Made by a program: the position numbers and the translations under genes. DNA of 46,625 nt from Tagaea sp. CACIAM 22H2 (GTDB lineage Bacteria > Pseudomonadota > Alphaproteobacteria > CACIAM-22H2): NCBI GenBank assembly GCA_014444615.1, contig PVXE01000034.1, positions 1 to 46,625 of the forward strand, read 5' to 3'. Below are positions 16,947 to 25,982 of the stretch, one piece after another (within the stretch, counting starts at the first letter, position 1; every line of letters begins with the position of its first letter). Below the pieces are notes generated by a model. That model worked only from the letters and a program-made list of their open reading frames with translations, was not told the DNA's origin and made no database searches.

Positions 16947-18766
16947 CCGAAAATCTCCCGTCGGCGCACGCACCGGCTTTCGCGTCCGTCTTCCAGCACT
17001 TCGAGAACGGGCGGCGTCGCGCAAGCATCGGTCGCGTGCGCGCAGCGCGGGGCGAAGCGGCAACCGGGCGGCAATGCATGCAAGGCCGGTACGGTTCCCG
17101 GGATTCCGGCCGAGGGATCGTTCGAATCGGGCGAAGCGGCGAGCAACGCGGCCGTATATGGATGGCGGGGTGTGGCGAAAACGGCGGCGACGGGCCCGCT
17201 TTCGACGATCTGCCCCGCATACATCACGACGACCTGGTCGGCGATTTCCGCCACGACCGCCAGGCTGTGGGTGATGAAGATCAATGCCGCCCCGGTGTCG
17301 CGCCGAAGGTCGGCGAGAAGATCGAGGATTTGCGCCTGAACGGTCGCATCCAGCGCGGTCGTCGGCTCGTCGGCGACGAGCAGGACCGGATTGTTGGCGA
17401 GCGCCATCGCGATCATCGCCCGCTGACGCATGCCGCCGGACATTTCATGCGGATAGACGCGCAAGCGCTTCTCCGGGTCGGCGATCCCGACGCGGCGGAA
17501 CAATTCGAGCGCCCGGTCCGTCGCCGCGCGCGCGCCGGCCGCACTATGCGCGCGGATCGCTTCGACGATCTGATCGCCGACGCGCATAACCGGATTGAGC
17601 GCCGTCATCGGATCTTGAAAAATCATCGCGATTCGCTTGCCGCGCAACGCGCGCAAATCGCGTTCGTCTAAGGTCAGCAGATCGCGGCCTTCGAACAGCA
17701 CTTGGCCCGCGACGACGCGCACGGAAGGATCGAGCAGGCCCATCGTCGCCAGCGCGGTCAGGGTTTTGCCCGAGCCGCTTTCGCCGACGACCGCAAGCGT
17801 CTCGCCCGACGCCACCGACAACGAAACGTCGTCGACGGGACGGATCGTTCCTTTGGGTGTGTCGATCTCGACGCTCAAATGCGAAATCGAAAGTCCGGGC
17901 GCCGCTGGCCGCGGCGCCGGAAACAATCCCGGCAGGACCCGGTCGACGATCCGCCGCCGGCCGCCGCCGGCGCGCGCGCGCGGATCGACAGCGTCGCGCA
18001 GCGCGTCGCATAGCAGGTTCATCGCCAGAATGGTCAGCGTCAACGCGAGACACGGCCAAAGCAGCAGCAGCGGCGCTTGCGCCATCGTCGTGCGTCCGCC
18101 GCGGATCATCAATCCCCAGGACGGCGTCGGCGGCACGACGCCGAGCCCTAGGAACGACAAGCCGCTCTCGACGACGACCGCCGCGGCGACGGCCAGCGAG
18201 AACTGCACCAGGATCGGGCCGGCGATATTGGGCAGCACCGTGCGGGTTAGAATGCGCGGCGTCGACGCGCCAAGCGCGCGCACCGCTTCGACATAGTCCG
18301 TCGCGCGAACCGACAGAACTTCGCCATAGGTCAGGCGCGCGAAACCCGGCGCGTAAAGAACCGCGAGGACGAGGATCAACGTGCCCGCACCGGGCCCCAG
18401 CAAGGTGACGACGAGCAGGGCGAGCAGGATTGGCGGGAAGCACAGCACGATATCGACAAGCCGTAACGTCAGGATTTCGCCCAGGCCGCGCATCCAGCCG
18501 CCGATCAGCCCGAGCGTAACGCCGACCAGGCACGCCAACGCGGCCGATGCGAAGGCGACGCCGAGCGACGCGCGCGCGCCCCAAATCAAGCGCGCGAGCA
18601 CGTCGCGGCCAAATTCGTCGCGGCCTAACGGCGATCCCGCCATGGCGCCGGCAAGCCGGTTCGCGATGTCTTGGCGGATCGGATCGGGGAGGTCGAGCAG
18701 GGGGGCCGCGAGCGCCGTCAGCACAAGCGCCGCGACGAACGCGGCGGGAAAGGCGATCCGTTTCAT
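16943..18766 (-). CDS. Fused ABC permease-ATPase (DppC-DppD type)
   Basis: This 607-residue protein joins two subunits that are usually separate. Residues 1 to about 270 are a DppC/OppC permease: a first membrane helix, the conserved SPLGRDEFGRDVLARLIWGA segment, EAVRALGAS of the EAA loop and FLGLGVVPPTPSWG. After a short arginine/proline-rich linker (about 270-295) comes a DppD ATPase with Walker A GESGSGKTLT, MSGGMRQRAMIAMAL, Walker B LLVADEPTTALD, switch FITHS, and the C-terminal CRFAPRCAHATDAC motif. There is no stop or frameshift at the joint. Such fusions are known in this transporter class. The ATG at 18766 overlaps the upstream permease stop (ATGA). Confidence 0.94.
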   Translation of the reverse strand: MKRIAFPAAFVAALVLTALAAPLLDLPDPIRQDIANRLAGAMAGSPLGRDEFGRDVLARLIWGARASLGVAFASAALACLVGVTLGLIGGWMRGLGEILTLRLVDIVLCFPPILLALLVVTLLGPGAGTLILVLAVLYAPGFARLTYGEVLSVRATDYVEAVRALGASTPRILTRTVLPNIAGPILVQFSLAVAAAVVVESGLSFLGLGVVPPTPSWGLMIRGGRTTMAQAPLLLLWPCLALTLTILAMNLLCDALRDAVDPRARAGGGRRRIVDRVLPGLFPAPRPAAPGLSISHLSVEIDTPKGTIRPVDDVSLSVASGETLAVVGESGSGKTLTALATMGLLDPSVRVVAGQVLFEGRDLLTLDERDLRALRGKRIAMIFQDPMTALNPVMRVGDQIVEAIRAHSAAGARAATDRALELFRRVGIADPEKRLRVYPHEMSGGMRQRAMIAMALANNPVLLVADEPTTALDATVQAQILDLLADLRRDTGAALIFITHSLAVVAEIADQVVVMYAGQIVESGPVAAVFATPRHPYTAALLAASPDSNDPSAGIPGTVPALHALPPGCRFAPRCAHATDACATPPVLEVLEDGRESRCVRRREIFG

Positions 18767-19713
18767 GCCGAACGCGCGCGCGGATCGAGCAAGGCGTAGA
18801 TCGCGTCCATGATGAGATTGATAAGCAAGAAAAGCGCCGAGACGGTCAGCACGATGCCGACCACCATCGGGTAGTCGCGCCCTTCGACCGCGCGCAGCAA
18901 CGGCGTCGACAGGCCCGGCCAATTGAACACGTATTCCACGAGCACGGTGCCGCCCAGCAGCGTGCCCATCTGGAGGCCCAGCACGGTCACCACGGGGCTC
19001 AGCGCGTTGCGCACGACATGGCGCAGGAGAACGCGCATCGGCGAAAGACCCTTGGCGCGGGCCGTGCGGACATGGTCGCGTGACAAAGCGTCGAGCGTGG
19101 CCGCGCGCGCCATCCGGAAGACGGTCGCCGCGAGCCCCTTGGCGACGGCGATCGCCGGCAGGGTCAACAGGAGCATATGACGCGCCGGATCGCGGTCGAA
19201 GGCGACGTAGCCGCCCGCCGGCATCCAGCGCAAGACTTGCGCGAACAGCAACACCAGCAATGTGCCGACCACGAAAACGGGGACGGCCAACAGCAGTGCC
19301 GCGGCGCCCGACGCGACGCGGTCGAAAATGCCGTCACGTCCCATGGCGGCGGCCACGCCGGCCGGCAAGCCGATCGCCACGGCAAGCAACGCGCCTGCGA
19401 AGACGAGTTCAAGGGTGCGCGGCAGCCGCAACGCGATTTCGTCGATCACCGGATAGTCGTCGACCAGTGACGTGCCGAAATCCCCGCGCGCGGCGGCGAA
19501 AAGGAAGGTCGCGAATTGTTCGAGGATCGGCTTGTCGAGCCCGAGCTTGGTGCGCAAAGCGGCGACGGTCGCCGCGTCGGGCGACACGCCGCCGGTCGAC
19601 AACAGAACCTCCGCCGGGTCGCCAGGAATAGCGTGCAACGCGAAGAAAACGATCGCCGCGATCGACAGCAACAGCAGCAGCGATATCGCGACGCGCCGCA
19701 AATACCAGATCAT
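18763..19713 (-). CDS. Oligopeptide-type ABC permease (DppB type)
   Basis: This 316-residue permease starts with the DppB-typical MIWYLRRVAISLLLLLSIA helix, followed by HAIPGDPAEVLL and the loop LGLDKPILEQF. About six membrane segments follow. The C-terminal region has DHVRTARAKGLSP (EAA loop) and EYVFNWPGLSTPLLRAV, both family hallmarks. ATG 19713 lies five bases after the stop of the binding-protein gene; an upstream ATG at 19830 would lie inside that gene. It pairs with the permease half of the fused protein. Confidence 0.95.
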   Translation of the reverse strand: MIWYLRRVAISLLLLLSIAAIVFFALHAIPGDPAEVLLSTGGVSPDAATVAALRTKLGLDKPILEQFATFLFAAARGDFGTSLVDDYPVIDEIALRLPRTLELVFAGALLAVAIGLPAGVAAAMGRDGIFDRVASGAAALLLAVPVFVVGTLLVLLFAQVLRWMPAGGYVAFDRDPARHMLLLTLPAIAVAKGLAATVFRMARAATLDALSRDHVRTARAKGLSPMRVLLRHVVRNALSPVVTVLGLQMGTLLGGTVLVEYVFNWPGLSTPLLRAVEGRDYPMVVGIVLTVSALFLLINLIMDAIYALLDPRARSA

Positions 19714-19718
19714 CGCCC

Positions 19719-21245
19719 TTAGCCGAAGCTCGTGTACTCGAGCATGCCACCCGATGACGTTGACAGCGCGCCGGGAAGATTGACGAAGCCCGTCGTCCGG
19801 CGATCCATCCCGTAGCCTTGGGCGCGCCATGCGAGGCCGACCAGCGGCACTTCCTCCAGCGCCGCGCGCTGCATGTCCTTATAGATCGCCACGCGAGCGG
19901 CTTGGTTGAATTCGGCGCGGCCGCGCGCGAGCAGTTCGACGGTGCGCGGCGCTTGGACGCCGAACGACCGCCCATGTGCCGCCGACAGCGACGTATCCAT
20001 CACGACCGTCAACCCGTCGGGATCGTTGTTGTCGGCCGACACGCCGTGGATGGCGATGTCGTACTGGCCGCGGATACCGAGATTGACCCGGGTCGACCAA
20101 TCGGGAAGTTTCAATTCGGCCTGGATGCCGATGCGCGCCAGATATTGCTGCACGATCTCGGCGGTATCCTTGTGCATGCCGAATTGCGCGGTCGACAGCA
20201 GCGTGGTCTGGAACCCGTTCGAATAGCCGGCCGCGGCCAGCAATTGCCGCGCGCGGTCGGGGTCGTAGGCCCAGCCGCGCGCCAGCGCGGGGTCGAACCA
20301 CGGCGTGTCCTCGACGATCGGCACGCCTTCCAGCGGTTTGCCGCGACCGAAGAACGCGGCTTGCACGATATCCTCGCGCTTCACCGCATGCGCGACCGCG
20401 CGGCGCACGCGCGGATCGTTGAAGGGCGGCTTCGTGCCGTTGAACAGCACGTCCATGAAAGGCCCGTACTGCGTATCGAGCTTCAGGCGCGGATCGCTTT
20501 CCACCGCGGCCATCGATTGCCAGGGCACATACTCGATCATATCGACGTCGCCCGCTTGCAGCGCCGCCATTCGCAAATTTTCATCCGCATAGACGACGAA
20601 ACGGATGCCGCGCAGTTTCGGATGACCGGGTTTGTAGAATCTCTCGAACGCCTTCAGCTCAAGCGCGGTGCCGCGCTCTTGCGCGTCGAGGCGGAACGGC
20701 CCTGCGCCGATCGGATTGTTGGCTTCCGATTTGCGCCACACGACGTGAACATTGTAGTTGGCGAACCAACTCGGCAGCGTCGCCAACGGCTCGCGGGTGA
20801 CCAGGCGAATCGTGCGTGGATCGGGAATCTCGATTTTGACGATCGACTGGAACTGCGCGCGCATGAACGCCGTCGAGTTTTCGGCGGCGATCTGTTCGAT
20901 CGTCCACTTAATATCCTCGGCGGTGACCGGCTCGCCGTTATGAAAAAAGCAATTCGGGCGCAGCTTGAAGACCCAAGCGCCCGACGGGTCGAGCGACCAT
21001 GATTCCGCAAGCTCGCCCTGCAACTGGGCATTCGGGCCGAACGAAACGAGACTGCGATGGATCAGCAGCTTGACCGTTCCGGCCGACGCGCCGACCGAAA
21101 CCCAAGGCTGAAGATTGGGCGGCCAAGCAGAAAGGCCGTAGCGCAAAAATCCGGGACGCGCCTGCGCGCGCGCCAAACCGGGGGCCGCCCCGGCGACAAG
21201 GGCGGAAGCGATGAAGGTACGGCGCGTTAAATCCAACGGCTTCAT
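19719..21245 (-). CDS. Peptide/nickel-type ABC substrate-binding protein
   Basis: This 508-residue periplasmic receptor belongs to the family 5 (OppA/DppA-like) binding proteins. It has a twin-arginine signal (LTRRTFIASALV, likely cleavage after ARA at 27). Family motifs include LAESWSLDPSGAWVFKLRPN, FHNGEPVTAEDIKWTIEQI and DPRVRRAVAHAVKREDIV. It is the first gene of the operon. Its ribosome site AGGGGG lies in a tandem duplication (21246-21264). The ligand may be a small cyclic or amino compound, given the creatininase-like enzyme in the same operon; the family also transports opines, glutathione and nickel. Confidence 0.95.
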   Translation of the reverse strand: MKPLDLTRRTFIASALVAGAAPGLARAQARPGFLRYGLSAWPPNLQPWVSVGASAGTVKLLIHRSLVSFGPNAQLQGELAESWSLDPSGAWVFKLRPNCFFHNGEPVTAEDIKWTIEQIAAENSTAFMRAQFQSIVKIEIPDPRTIRLVTREPLATLPSWFANYNVHVVWRKSEANNPIGAGPFRLDAQERGTALELKAFERFYKPGHPKLRGIRFVVYADENLRMAALQAGDVDMIEYVPWQSMAAVESDPRLKLDTQYGPFMDVLFNGTKPPFNDPRVRRAVAHAVKREDIVQAAFFGRGKPLEGVPIVEDTPWFDPALARGWAYDPDRARQLLAAAGYSNGFQTTLLSTAQFGMHKDTAEIVQQYLARIGIQAELKLPDWSTRVNLGIRGQYDIAIHGVSADNNDPDGLTVVMDTSLSAAHGRSFGVQAPRTVELLARGRAEFNQAARVAIYKDMQRAALEEVPLVGLAWRAQGYGMDRRTTGFVNLPGALSTSSGGMLEYTSFG

Positions 21246-21511
21246 TGTGACCCCCTGTGACCCCGTGCGTGATTTGTCCTCAGCCTAAGGCGCTTTCCCA
21301 TGACGATGCAATCCATCATCGTGACGAATACCGGCGCGGCGGCCGCGACGGCGCAAGTTTCGAGCGTCGGAATTCCGTCGGCCCGCCGGGCGATTTGAAA
21401 CTCGGTAAAATTTTGCTCACCAAGGCTCATACATTTCTCCGAACACCGGACTCTCGCTTGACTCGTCCCTTCTTGCGGCGCGAAGCTTCCTGGAACGAAT
21501 AGGGGGCTCAC
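21246..21511. promoter_or_regulatory. Divergent intergenic region between two ABC operons
   Basis: This 266-base gap must hold the promoters of both divergent operons. Reading on the minus strand, the unit GGGGTCACA is tandemly repeated next to the start of the peptide-binding-protein gene and supplies its ribosome site. On the plus strand AGGGGG lies five bases before ATG 21512. TTGACT near 21455 could be a -35 element, but I see no good -10 at the right distance. No convincing operator dyad was found. Confidence 0.4.
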
Positions 21512-22588
21512 ATGATGAAGATCGCACGTCGTCCTTTGCTGGCGGGTCTGCTGGCTGCACCCGCCTTGCGCGGCGCCAACGCACAATCGCGGGTCGAAGG
21601 CGCCATCACGCTGGTCGCCTATGCGGGTATTTTCCAGGACAACTACACCAAGACCGTCGTCGAGCCCTTCCTGCAGCGCTTCCCCGGCGTGCGCGTGAAC
21701 TACGTGCCGGGCGGTACGTCGGCGCAGATGCTCGGGACCGTCCGTGCGCAGGCCGCCGATCCGCAGGTCGACGTCGTTCTGATGGACGTCACGACCTCAC
21801 ATATCGCCAATCTCGAAGGCTTGTTCGCTGAAATCTCGCCGGCCGAAGCGCCCTCGCTGGCGGAACTGTATCCCGAAGCGCGCGCCGTCGGCATGAACAA
21901 GTTCGGTCCGGCCGTTACGTTCGACAATCTGGTCATCGTCTACGACAAGCAGAATCTCAAGCCCGAGATCTCGAAGCTGGCCGATTTGTGGCGCCCGGAC
22001 CTGAAGGGTCTGATCGCGCTGTCGGCACCGCCCAATATCCAGGGCTTGGCGCTCACCGCGATGGTCGAGAAGATGGAAGGCGGCAGCCACACGCAATCGA
22101 TCGACAAAGCGATCGCCAAGCTGAAGACGCTGGCGCCGTCCGTCCAGACCTTCGAGCCCAACCCCGACGGTTACTCGCTCATCCTCAACGGCGTCGTGCG
22201 CGTCGCGACCGGCTGGAACGCGCGCGCACAGCTTTATTCGGACGAGACCAACGGCCGCTTGGGCGTATTGCTGCCGCCGGAAGGCTCGGTCTTCCAGATC
22301 AACACGATCAACGTCGTGAAGGGGTCGAAGAACCGCGCGGCGGCGGTGGCCTTCGCCAATTATGCGCTGTCGCAAGAAGCGCAGAAGGCGTTCACCGAAC
22401 GCATGTTCTACGCGCCGACTAACGCGGCGGCGGCGCCCAAGATCGATCCCAAGGCGATCGCACGCACGGCGGTAAGCCCCGAGAACCGCGCGCGCATGAT
22501 CCCGGTCGATTGGGTCGAGATCGTCAAAGTGCGCGATATGTGGAACAACCGCTGGCGCCGCGAGATCGTCGCCGCCGCCGGCCGCTGA
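21512..22588 (+). CDS. Spermidine/putrescine-type ABC substrate-binding protein
   Basis: This 358-residue receptor is of the PotD/AfuA-like (family 6/8) binding proteins. It has a Tat-like signal (ARRPLLAGLLAAP, cleavage likely after ANA at 24). Family features include ITLVAYAGIFQDNY at the mature start, VDVVLMDVTTSHIANLEGLF, and the late FANYALSQEAQKAF helix found in these receptors. ATG 21512 follows AGGGGG by five bases; a second ATG is adjacent. It heads a complete importer (ATPase and two permeases). The ligand may be a polyamine-like or other small organic molecule; the RraA-like enzyme behind it hints at an organic acid. Not decidable from sequence. Confidence 0.92.
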   Translation: MMKIARRPLLAGLLAAPALRGANAQSRVEGAITLVAYAGIFQDNYTKTVVEPFLQRFPGVRVNYVPGGTSAQMLGTVRAQAADPQVDVVLMDVTTSHIANLEGLFAEISPAEAPSLAELYPEARAVGMNKFGPAVTFDNLVIVYDKQNLKPEISKLADLWRPDLKGLIALSAPPNIQGLALTAMVEKMEGGSHTQSIDKAIAKLKTLAPSVQTFEPNPDGYSLILNGVVRVATGWNARAQLYSDETNGRLGVLLPPEGSVFQINTINVVKGSKNRAAAVAFANYALSQEAQKAFTERMFYAPTNAAAAPKIDPKAIARTAVSPENRARMIPVDWVEIVKVRDMWNNRWRREIVAAAGR

Positions 22589-22603
22589 TCCCGGCCGCGG
22601 GGA

Positions 22604-23659
22604 ATGTCGCATCTCGTTCTGACCGGCCTCGCGAAGCGCTACGGCCGCAGCGTCGCCGTCGACGGTCTCGATCTCTCGCTCGCGAAGGGCGAGTCCGTGG
22701 CATTGCTCGGGCCTTCGGGTTGCGGCAAGACGACGACGTTGCGCATGGTCGCGGGGCTGATCGCGCCGGATGCGGGATCGGTGTCGGTCGGCGGCGCCGA
22801 TCTGACGCAAGCGCCCGCACATAAGCGCGATATGGGCTACGTCTTCCAATCCTACGCACTGTTCCCGCATCTCGATGTCGCGGCGAATGTGGCGTTCGGC
22901 TTGGACGAGCGCGGCGTAGCGCGGAGCGAGAAAGCCGCGCGCGTGCGCGAGGCCTTGTCGCTCGTGCGGCTGGAAGGTCTCGAAGCGCGCCGGCCGCGCG
23001 AATTGTCGGGCGGCCAGCAGCAGCGTGTGGCGCTTGCCCGCGCGCTGATTCTGCGTCCGCAAGTGCTGCTGCTCGACGAATCGCTGTCCAATCTCGACGC
23101 GCGGCTGCGCGAGTCGATGCGGCACGAAATCCGCGATATCCAGCGGCGCCTGGACATCACGACGCTGTTCGTGACCCACGATCAGACGGAAGCGCTGACG
23201 ATGTGCGACCGGATCGCGGTGATGAATTGCGGCCGCATCGAACAGATCGGCACGGCGCGCGAGATTTACGACTCACCGGCCACGCGTTTCGTCGCCGGTT
23301 TCGTCGGGCGCAGCAACGAATTGGCACTGTCGCGCGATTCCGGCGGGCGCCCCGTGCTCGACGGCGCGCCGTTGCGTCTGGCGCGCGATCCGGGCGGGGC
23401 GATCGATCTGCATATTCGGCCGCAGCATTTGCGCTTGGGGCCGGCGGGCGCGCCGGCGTCCGATGCGTTCAACCGGCTTGCCGGCAAGGTCGCGCATTCG
23501 GTTTTCGTCGGCGATCGGTCGGAAGTGCTGATCGATACCAAGGCCGGACGCATCGTCGCCGAATTGCCGCCCGGCGATACGGCGCCGCCCGATGGTGCCG
23601 ACATCGTGCTGTCTTGGACGCCCGATGCGGGCCATGTTTTCGTCCGCGAAAGCGTATGA
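22604..23659 (+). CDS. ABC transporter ATPase, PotA type
   Basis: This 351-residue ATPase has Walker A GPSGCGKTTT, Q-loop YVFQSYALFPHL, signature LSGGQQQRVALARAL and switch FVTHD. Walker B reads LLLDESLSNLDA: the usual proline after DE is serine, a tolerated change. The C-terminal third (about 240-351) is the TOBE domain of the PotA/MalK group. It follows the binding-protein gene by 15 bases and overlaps the next permease start by four bases (ATGA). Confidence 0.95.
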   Translation: MSHLVLTGLAKRYGRSVAVDGLDLSLAKGESVALLGPSGCGKTTTLRMVAGLIAPDAGSVSVGGADLTQAPAHKRDMGYVFQSYALFPHLDVAANVAFGLDERGVARSEKAARVREALSLVRLEGLEARRPRELSGGQQQRVALARALILRPQVLLLDESLSNLDARLRESMRHEIRDIQRRLDITTLFVTHDQTEALTMCDRIAVMNCGRIEQIGTAREIYDSPATRFVAGFVGRSNELALSRDSGGRPVLDGAPLRLARDPGGAIDLHIRPQHLRLGPAGAPASDAFNRLAGKVAHSVFVGDRSEVLIDTKAGRIVAELPPGDTAPPDGADIVLSWTPDAGHVFVRESV

Positions 23660-24495
23660 AAAGCGGAACCCGCCTTGTCCTGCTGACCGTTCCGGGCGTC
23701 ATCCTGCTCGCGGCGATCTATGTCTGGCCGATGTACGGGCTGGGCCGGATGTCCTTCAACGAAACCGGGCCGACCGGCGCAATGATTCCTGCCTTGTCGT
23801 CGAAGACCTGGCGCGAGCTGTTCGCCGATCCGTTCATCTTCGAACTGACCTGGAATTCGATCCAGCTTTCCGTCGTGTCGTCGACGGCGGCGTTGATTTT
23901 CGCCTATCCGCTGGCGCTGTTCCTGTTCCGCACGCAATCGCGCTGGCGCGGCGTGATCGCGGCCCTCGCGATCGCGCCCATGCTCGTCAATGGGGTCGTG
24001 CGCATCTTCGGCTGGCTCGCCATTCTGGGCGATCGCGGCTTGGTGAACGCGGCCTTGCAGGGTATCGGCCTTACGTCGCAACCCGTGCGCCTCGTTTATA
24101 ACTGGACCGGCGTGACGATCGGCCTGACCGAAAGTCTGATGCCCTACATGATCCTGGCGCTCGTCGCCGGGTTCGGTCGGCTCGATCGTTCGTTGGAGGA
24201 AGCGGCCGCCAGTCTCGGCGCGCCGCCGTGGCGGCGCTTCTTGCGGGTGACGCTGCCGTTGAGCCTGCCGGCCGTGGCGCTGGGCTGGCTGCTGTGCTTC
24301 GTGCTGGCGATGTCGGCCTATATCACGCCCAAGCTATTGGGCGGCGGGCGCGTTTTCGTGCTGGCGACGGAAATCTACGAGCTGTCGATCACCAGCGTGA
24401 ATTGGCCGCTCGCCTCGGCGCTCGCACTCTATACGCTCGTCCTGCTTTTGCTGTTCCTCGCCGCTTATAGCGCGATGTCGCGGAGGCAAGCATGA
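23656..24495 (+). CDS. ABC transporter permease, PotB type
   Basis: This 279-residue permease has six hydrophobic segments, beginning with LVLLTVPGVILLAAIYVWPM. The EAA loop is LEEAAASLGAPPWRRFLRVTLPLSLP (about residues 182-207; region only). SAYITPKLLGGGRVFVLA is a PotB hallmark. The ATG at 23656 overlaps the ATPase stop by four bases; the frame is open further upstream but only antisense-like sequence lies there. Its stop overlaps the next permease start in the same way. Confidence 0.95.
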   Translation: MKSGTRLVLLTVPGVILLAAIYVWPMYGLGRMSFNETGPTGAMIPALSSKTWRELFADPFIFELTWNSIQLSVVSSTAALIFAYPLALFLFRTQSRWRGVIAALAIAPMLVNGVVRIFGWLAILGDRGLVNAALQGIGLTSQPVRLVYNWTGVTIGLTESLMPYMILALVAGFGRLDRSLEEAAASLGAPPWRRFLRVTLPLSLPAVALGWLLCFVLAMSAYITPKLLGGGRVFVLATEIYELSITSVNWPLASALALYTLVLLLLFLAAYSAMSRRQA

Positions 24496-25289
24496 CGACC
24501 GGCGTGGGGGCGGGACGGCTTTTGAGCGTCACGGCCGGTGCGGTGATCGTTCTGCTGTTCGCCCCGGCAATCATCGTGATGGTGATTTCGTTCTCGGCCG
24601 ATTCCTTCGTCGTATTCCCGCCCAGCGGCTGGTCGCTGCGCTGGTACGAGCGTTTGTTCTCGCACCCGGCGCTGATGTCGGGCTTGAAACTGAGCTTGAT
24701 CGTCGCGGCTTGCGTCTCGGCGCTGTCGCTGATCCTCGGCATTCCCGCAGCGCTCGCGCTCGCCAAGGGAAGTTTTCCGGGCCGCGAGGCGATCAAGACG
24801 TTCTTCTTGGCGCCGCTGCTGTTGCCCACGCTCGTGCTCGGCCTCGCGTTGTTGCTCGCGTTACAGCCTTGGGGTTTGGTCGCGACATTGCCGGGGCTCG
24901 TGCTCGCACATCTCGTCGTTGCGCTGCCTTTCGTCGTGCGGATGATGGCAACAACATTCTTGACCTTGCCCGACGACGTCGAAGCCGCCGCCGCGACGCT
25001 CGGCGCGCCGCCCTGGCGGGTGTTCTTGCGCGTGACGTTGCCGCTCGCCGCCCCGGGCGCGCTGGCGTCGGCAGCGCTGTCTTTCCTTTTGTCCTTCGAC
25101 GAGACCGTCATCTCGCTGTTCGTTTCAGGCCCGCGCGCCTCGACGCTGCCGGTCGAAATGGTGCGCTATGTCGAAGGCCGGACCGACCCGATGATCGCGG
25201 CGCTGTCCGCGATTCTCGTCGTCGGCACCATCGTCATCGCGATCGTCGTCGAACGCTTGGCCGGGCTGACGCGCGCCGTCGGCCGATAG
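24492..25289 (+). CDS. ABC transporter permease, PotC type
   Basis: This 265-residue permease is the partner of the preceding one. It has six membrane segments and the EAA loop DVEAAAATLGAPPWRVFLRVTLP (region about 159-181). The late motif SFDETVISLFVSGP is typical of PotC-class permeases. The start overlaps the upstream stop (ATGA). The RraA-like gene follows after nine bases with AGGAGA as ribosome site, so it belongs to the same operon. Confidence 0.95.
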   Translation: MTTGVGAGRLLSVTAGAVIVLLFAPAIIVMVISFSADSFVVFPPSGWSLRWYERLFSHPALMSGLKLSLIVAACVSALSLILGIPAALALAKGSFPGREAIKTFFLAPLLLPTLVLGLALLLALQPWGLVATLPGLVLAHLVVALPFVVRMMATTFLTLPDDVEAAAATLGAPPWRVFLRVTLPLAAPGALASAALSFLLSFDETVISLFVSGPRASTLPVEMVRYVEGRTDPMIAALSAILVVGTIVIAIVVERLAGLTRAVGR

Positions 25290-25298
25290 GAGAAGAAC

Positions 25299-25982
25299 AT
25301 GCCCGAATACGTCGTCGAGAAAATGCCGCCCCAAGTCTCGGGCGAGGTGCTGGCGCTGCTGCGCGGGGTGGAGACGGCCACCGTCGGCCATTGGCGGCAT
25401 TGGGGTTTCGTCGACCGGGCGGTGCAGCCCGTGCTGGCGGGGCGGCGCGTCGCGGGCACGGCGGTCACGCTTGCCATTCCGGGCCCTGATTCGACGCTGC
25501 TGCATCACGCGTTGGGCTTGCTGCGCCCGGGCGATATTTTGGTCGTCGACCGGCTCGGCGACGACCGACATGCGTGCTGGGGCGGGGGCGTCACCGTTGC
25601 GGCGAAGGCGGCGGGGGCTGCGGCCGGCGTGGTCGATGGGCCTTGCACCGATCGCGAGGAAATCGAAGCCTCTGATTTTCCGATGTGGTGCCGGGGCTTG
25701 GCACCGATCACGACGCGGCTCTACGATCTGGGCGGCATGCTGAACAAGCCGATCGCTTGCGGCGGTGCCGTCGTCATGCCGGGCGACGCTATCCTCGCCG
25801 ACGATTCGGGCGTGCTGGTGCTGCCGCCGGGCGAGGCCGAAGCCGTGGCGCGGGCCGCACTCGCGCGACAGGAGCGCGGCGAAGGCAACCAGAAAAAAGT
25901 CGCCGCGGGCGCCAAGCTCGGCGAGCTTTCGGGCGCGTCGGCGAAAGTTCTGGCGGCGCTGGAAGCGGCCGCGAAAGCCTAA
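25299..25982 (+). CDS. RraA-like / HMG-aldolase-family protein
   Basis: This 227-residue protein has the RraA / 4-hydroxy-4-methyl-2-oxoglutarate aldolase fold: a GTAVTL strand, LLRPGDILVVD, WGGGVTVAAKAAGAAGVVVDG-like segment, then DGPCTDREEIEA and MPGDAILADDSGVLVLPP. The family motif is DGxxRD, where Arg binds the substrate and Asp the metal. Here the Arg position is Thr117 while Asp118 is kept. It may therefore be a divergent lyase or decarboxylase, not a true HMG aldolase, and is unlikely to be the RNase E inhibitor. As last gene of the importer operon it probably acts on the imported compound. Its stop overlaps the convergent neighbour by four bases. Confidence 0.88.
   Translation: MPEYVVEKMPPQVSGEVLALLRGVETATVGHWRHWGFVDRAVQPVLAGRRVAGTAVTLAIPGPDSTLLHHALGLLRPGDILVVDRLGDDRHACWGGGVTVAAKAAGAAAGVVDGPCTDREEIEASDFPMWCRGLAPITTRLYDLGGMLNKPIACGGAVVMPGDAILADDSGVLVLPPGEAEAVARAALARQERGEGNQKKVAAGAKLGELSGASAKVLAALEAAAKA

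Noticed and set aside
21296..21322. Possible dyad ACGATG/CATCGT in the divergent ABC promoter region
   Set aside because: Only six pairs with extra bases in one arm; easily expected by chance.
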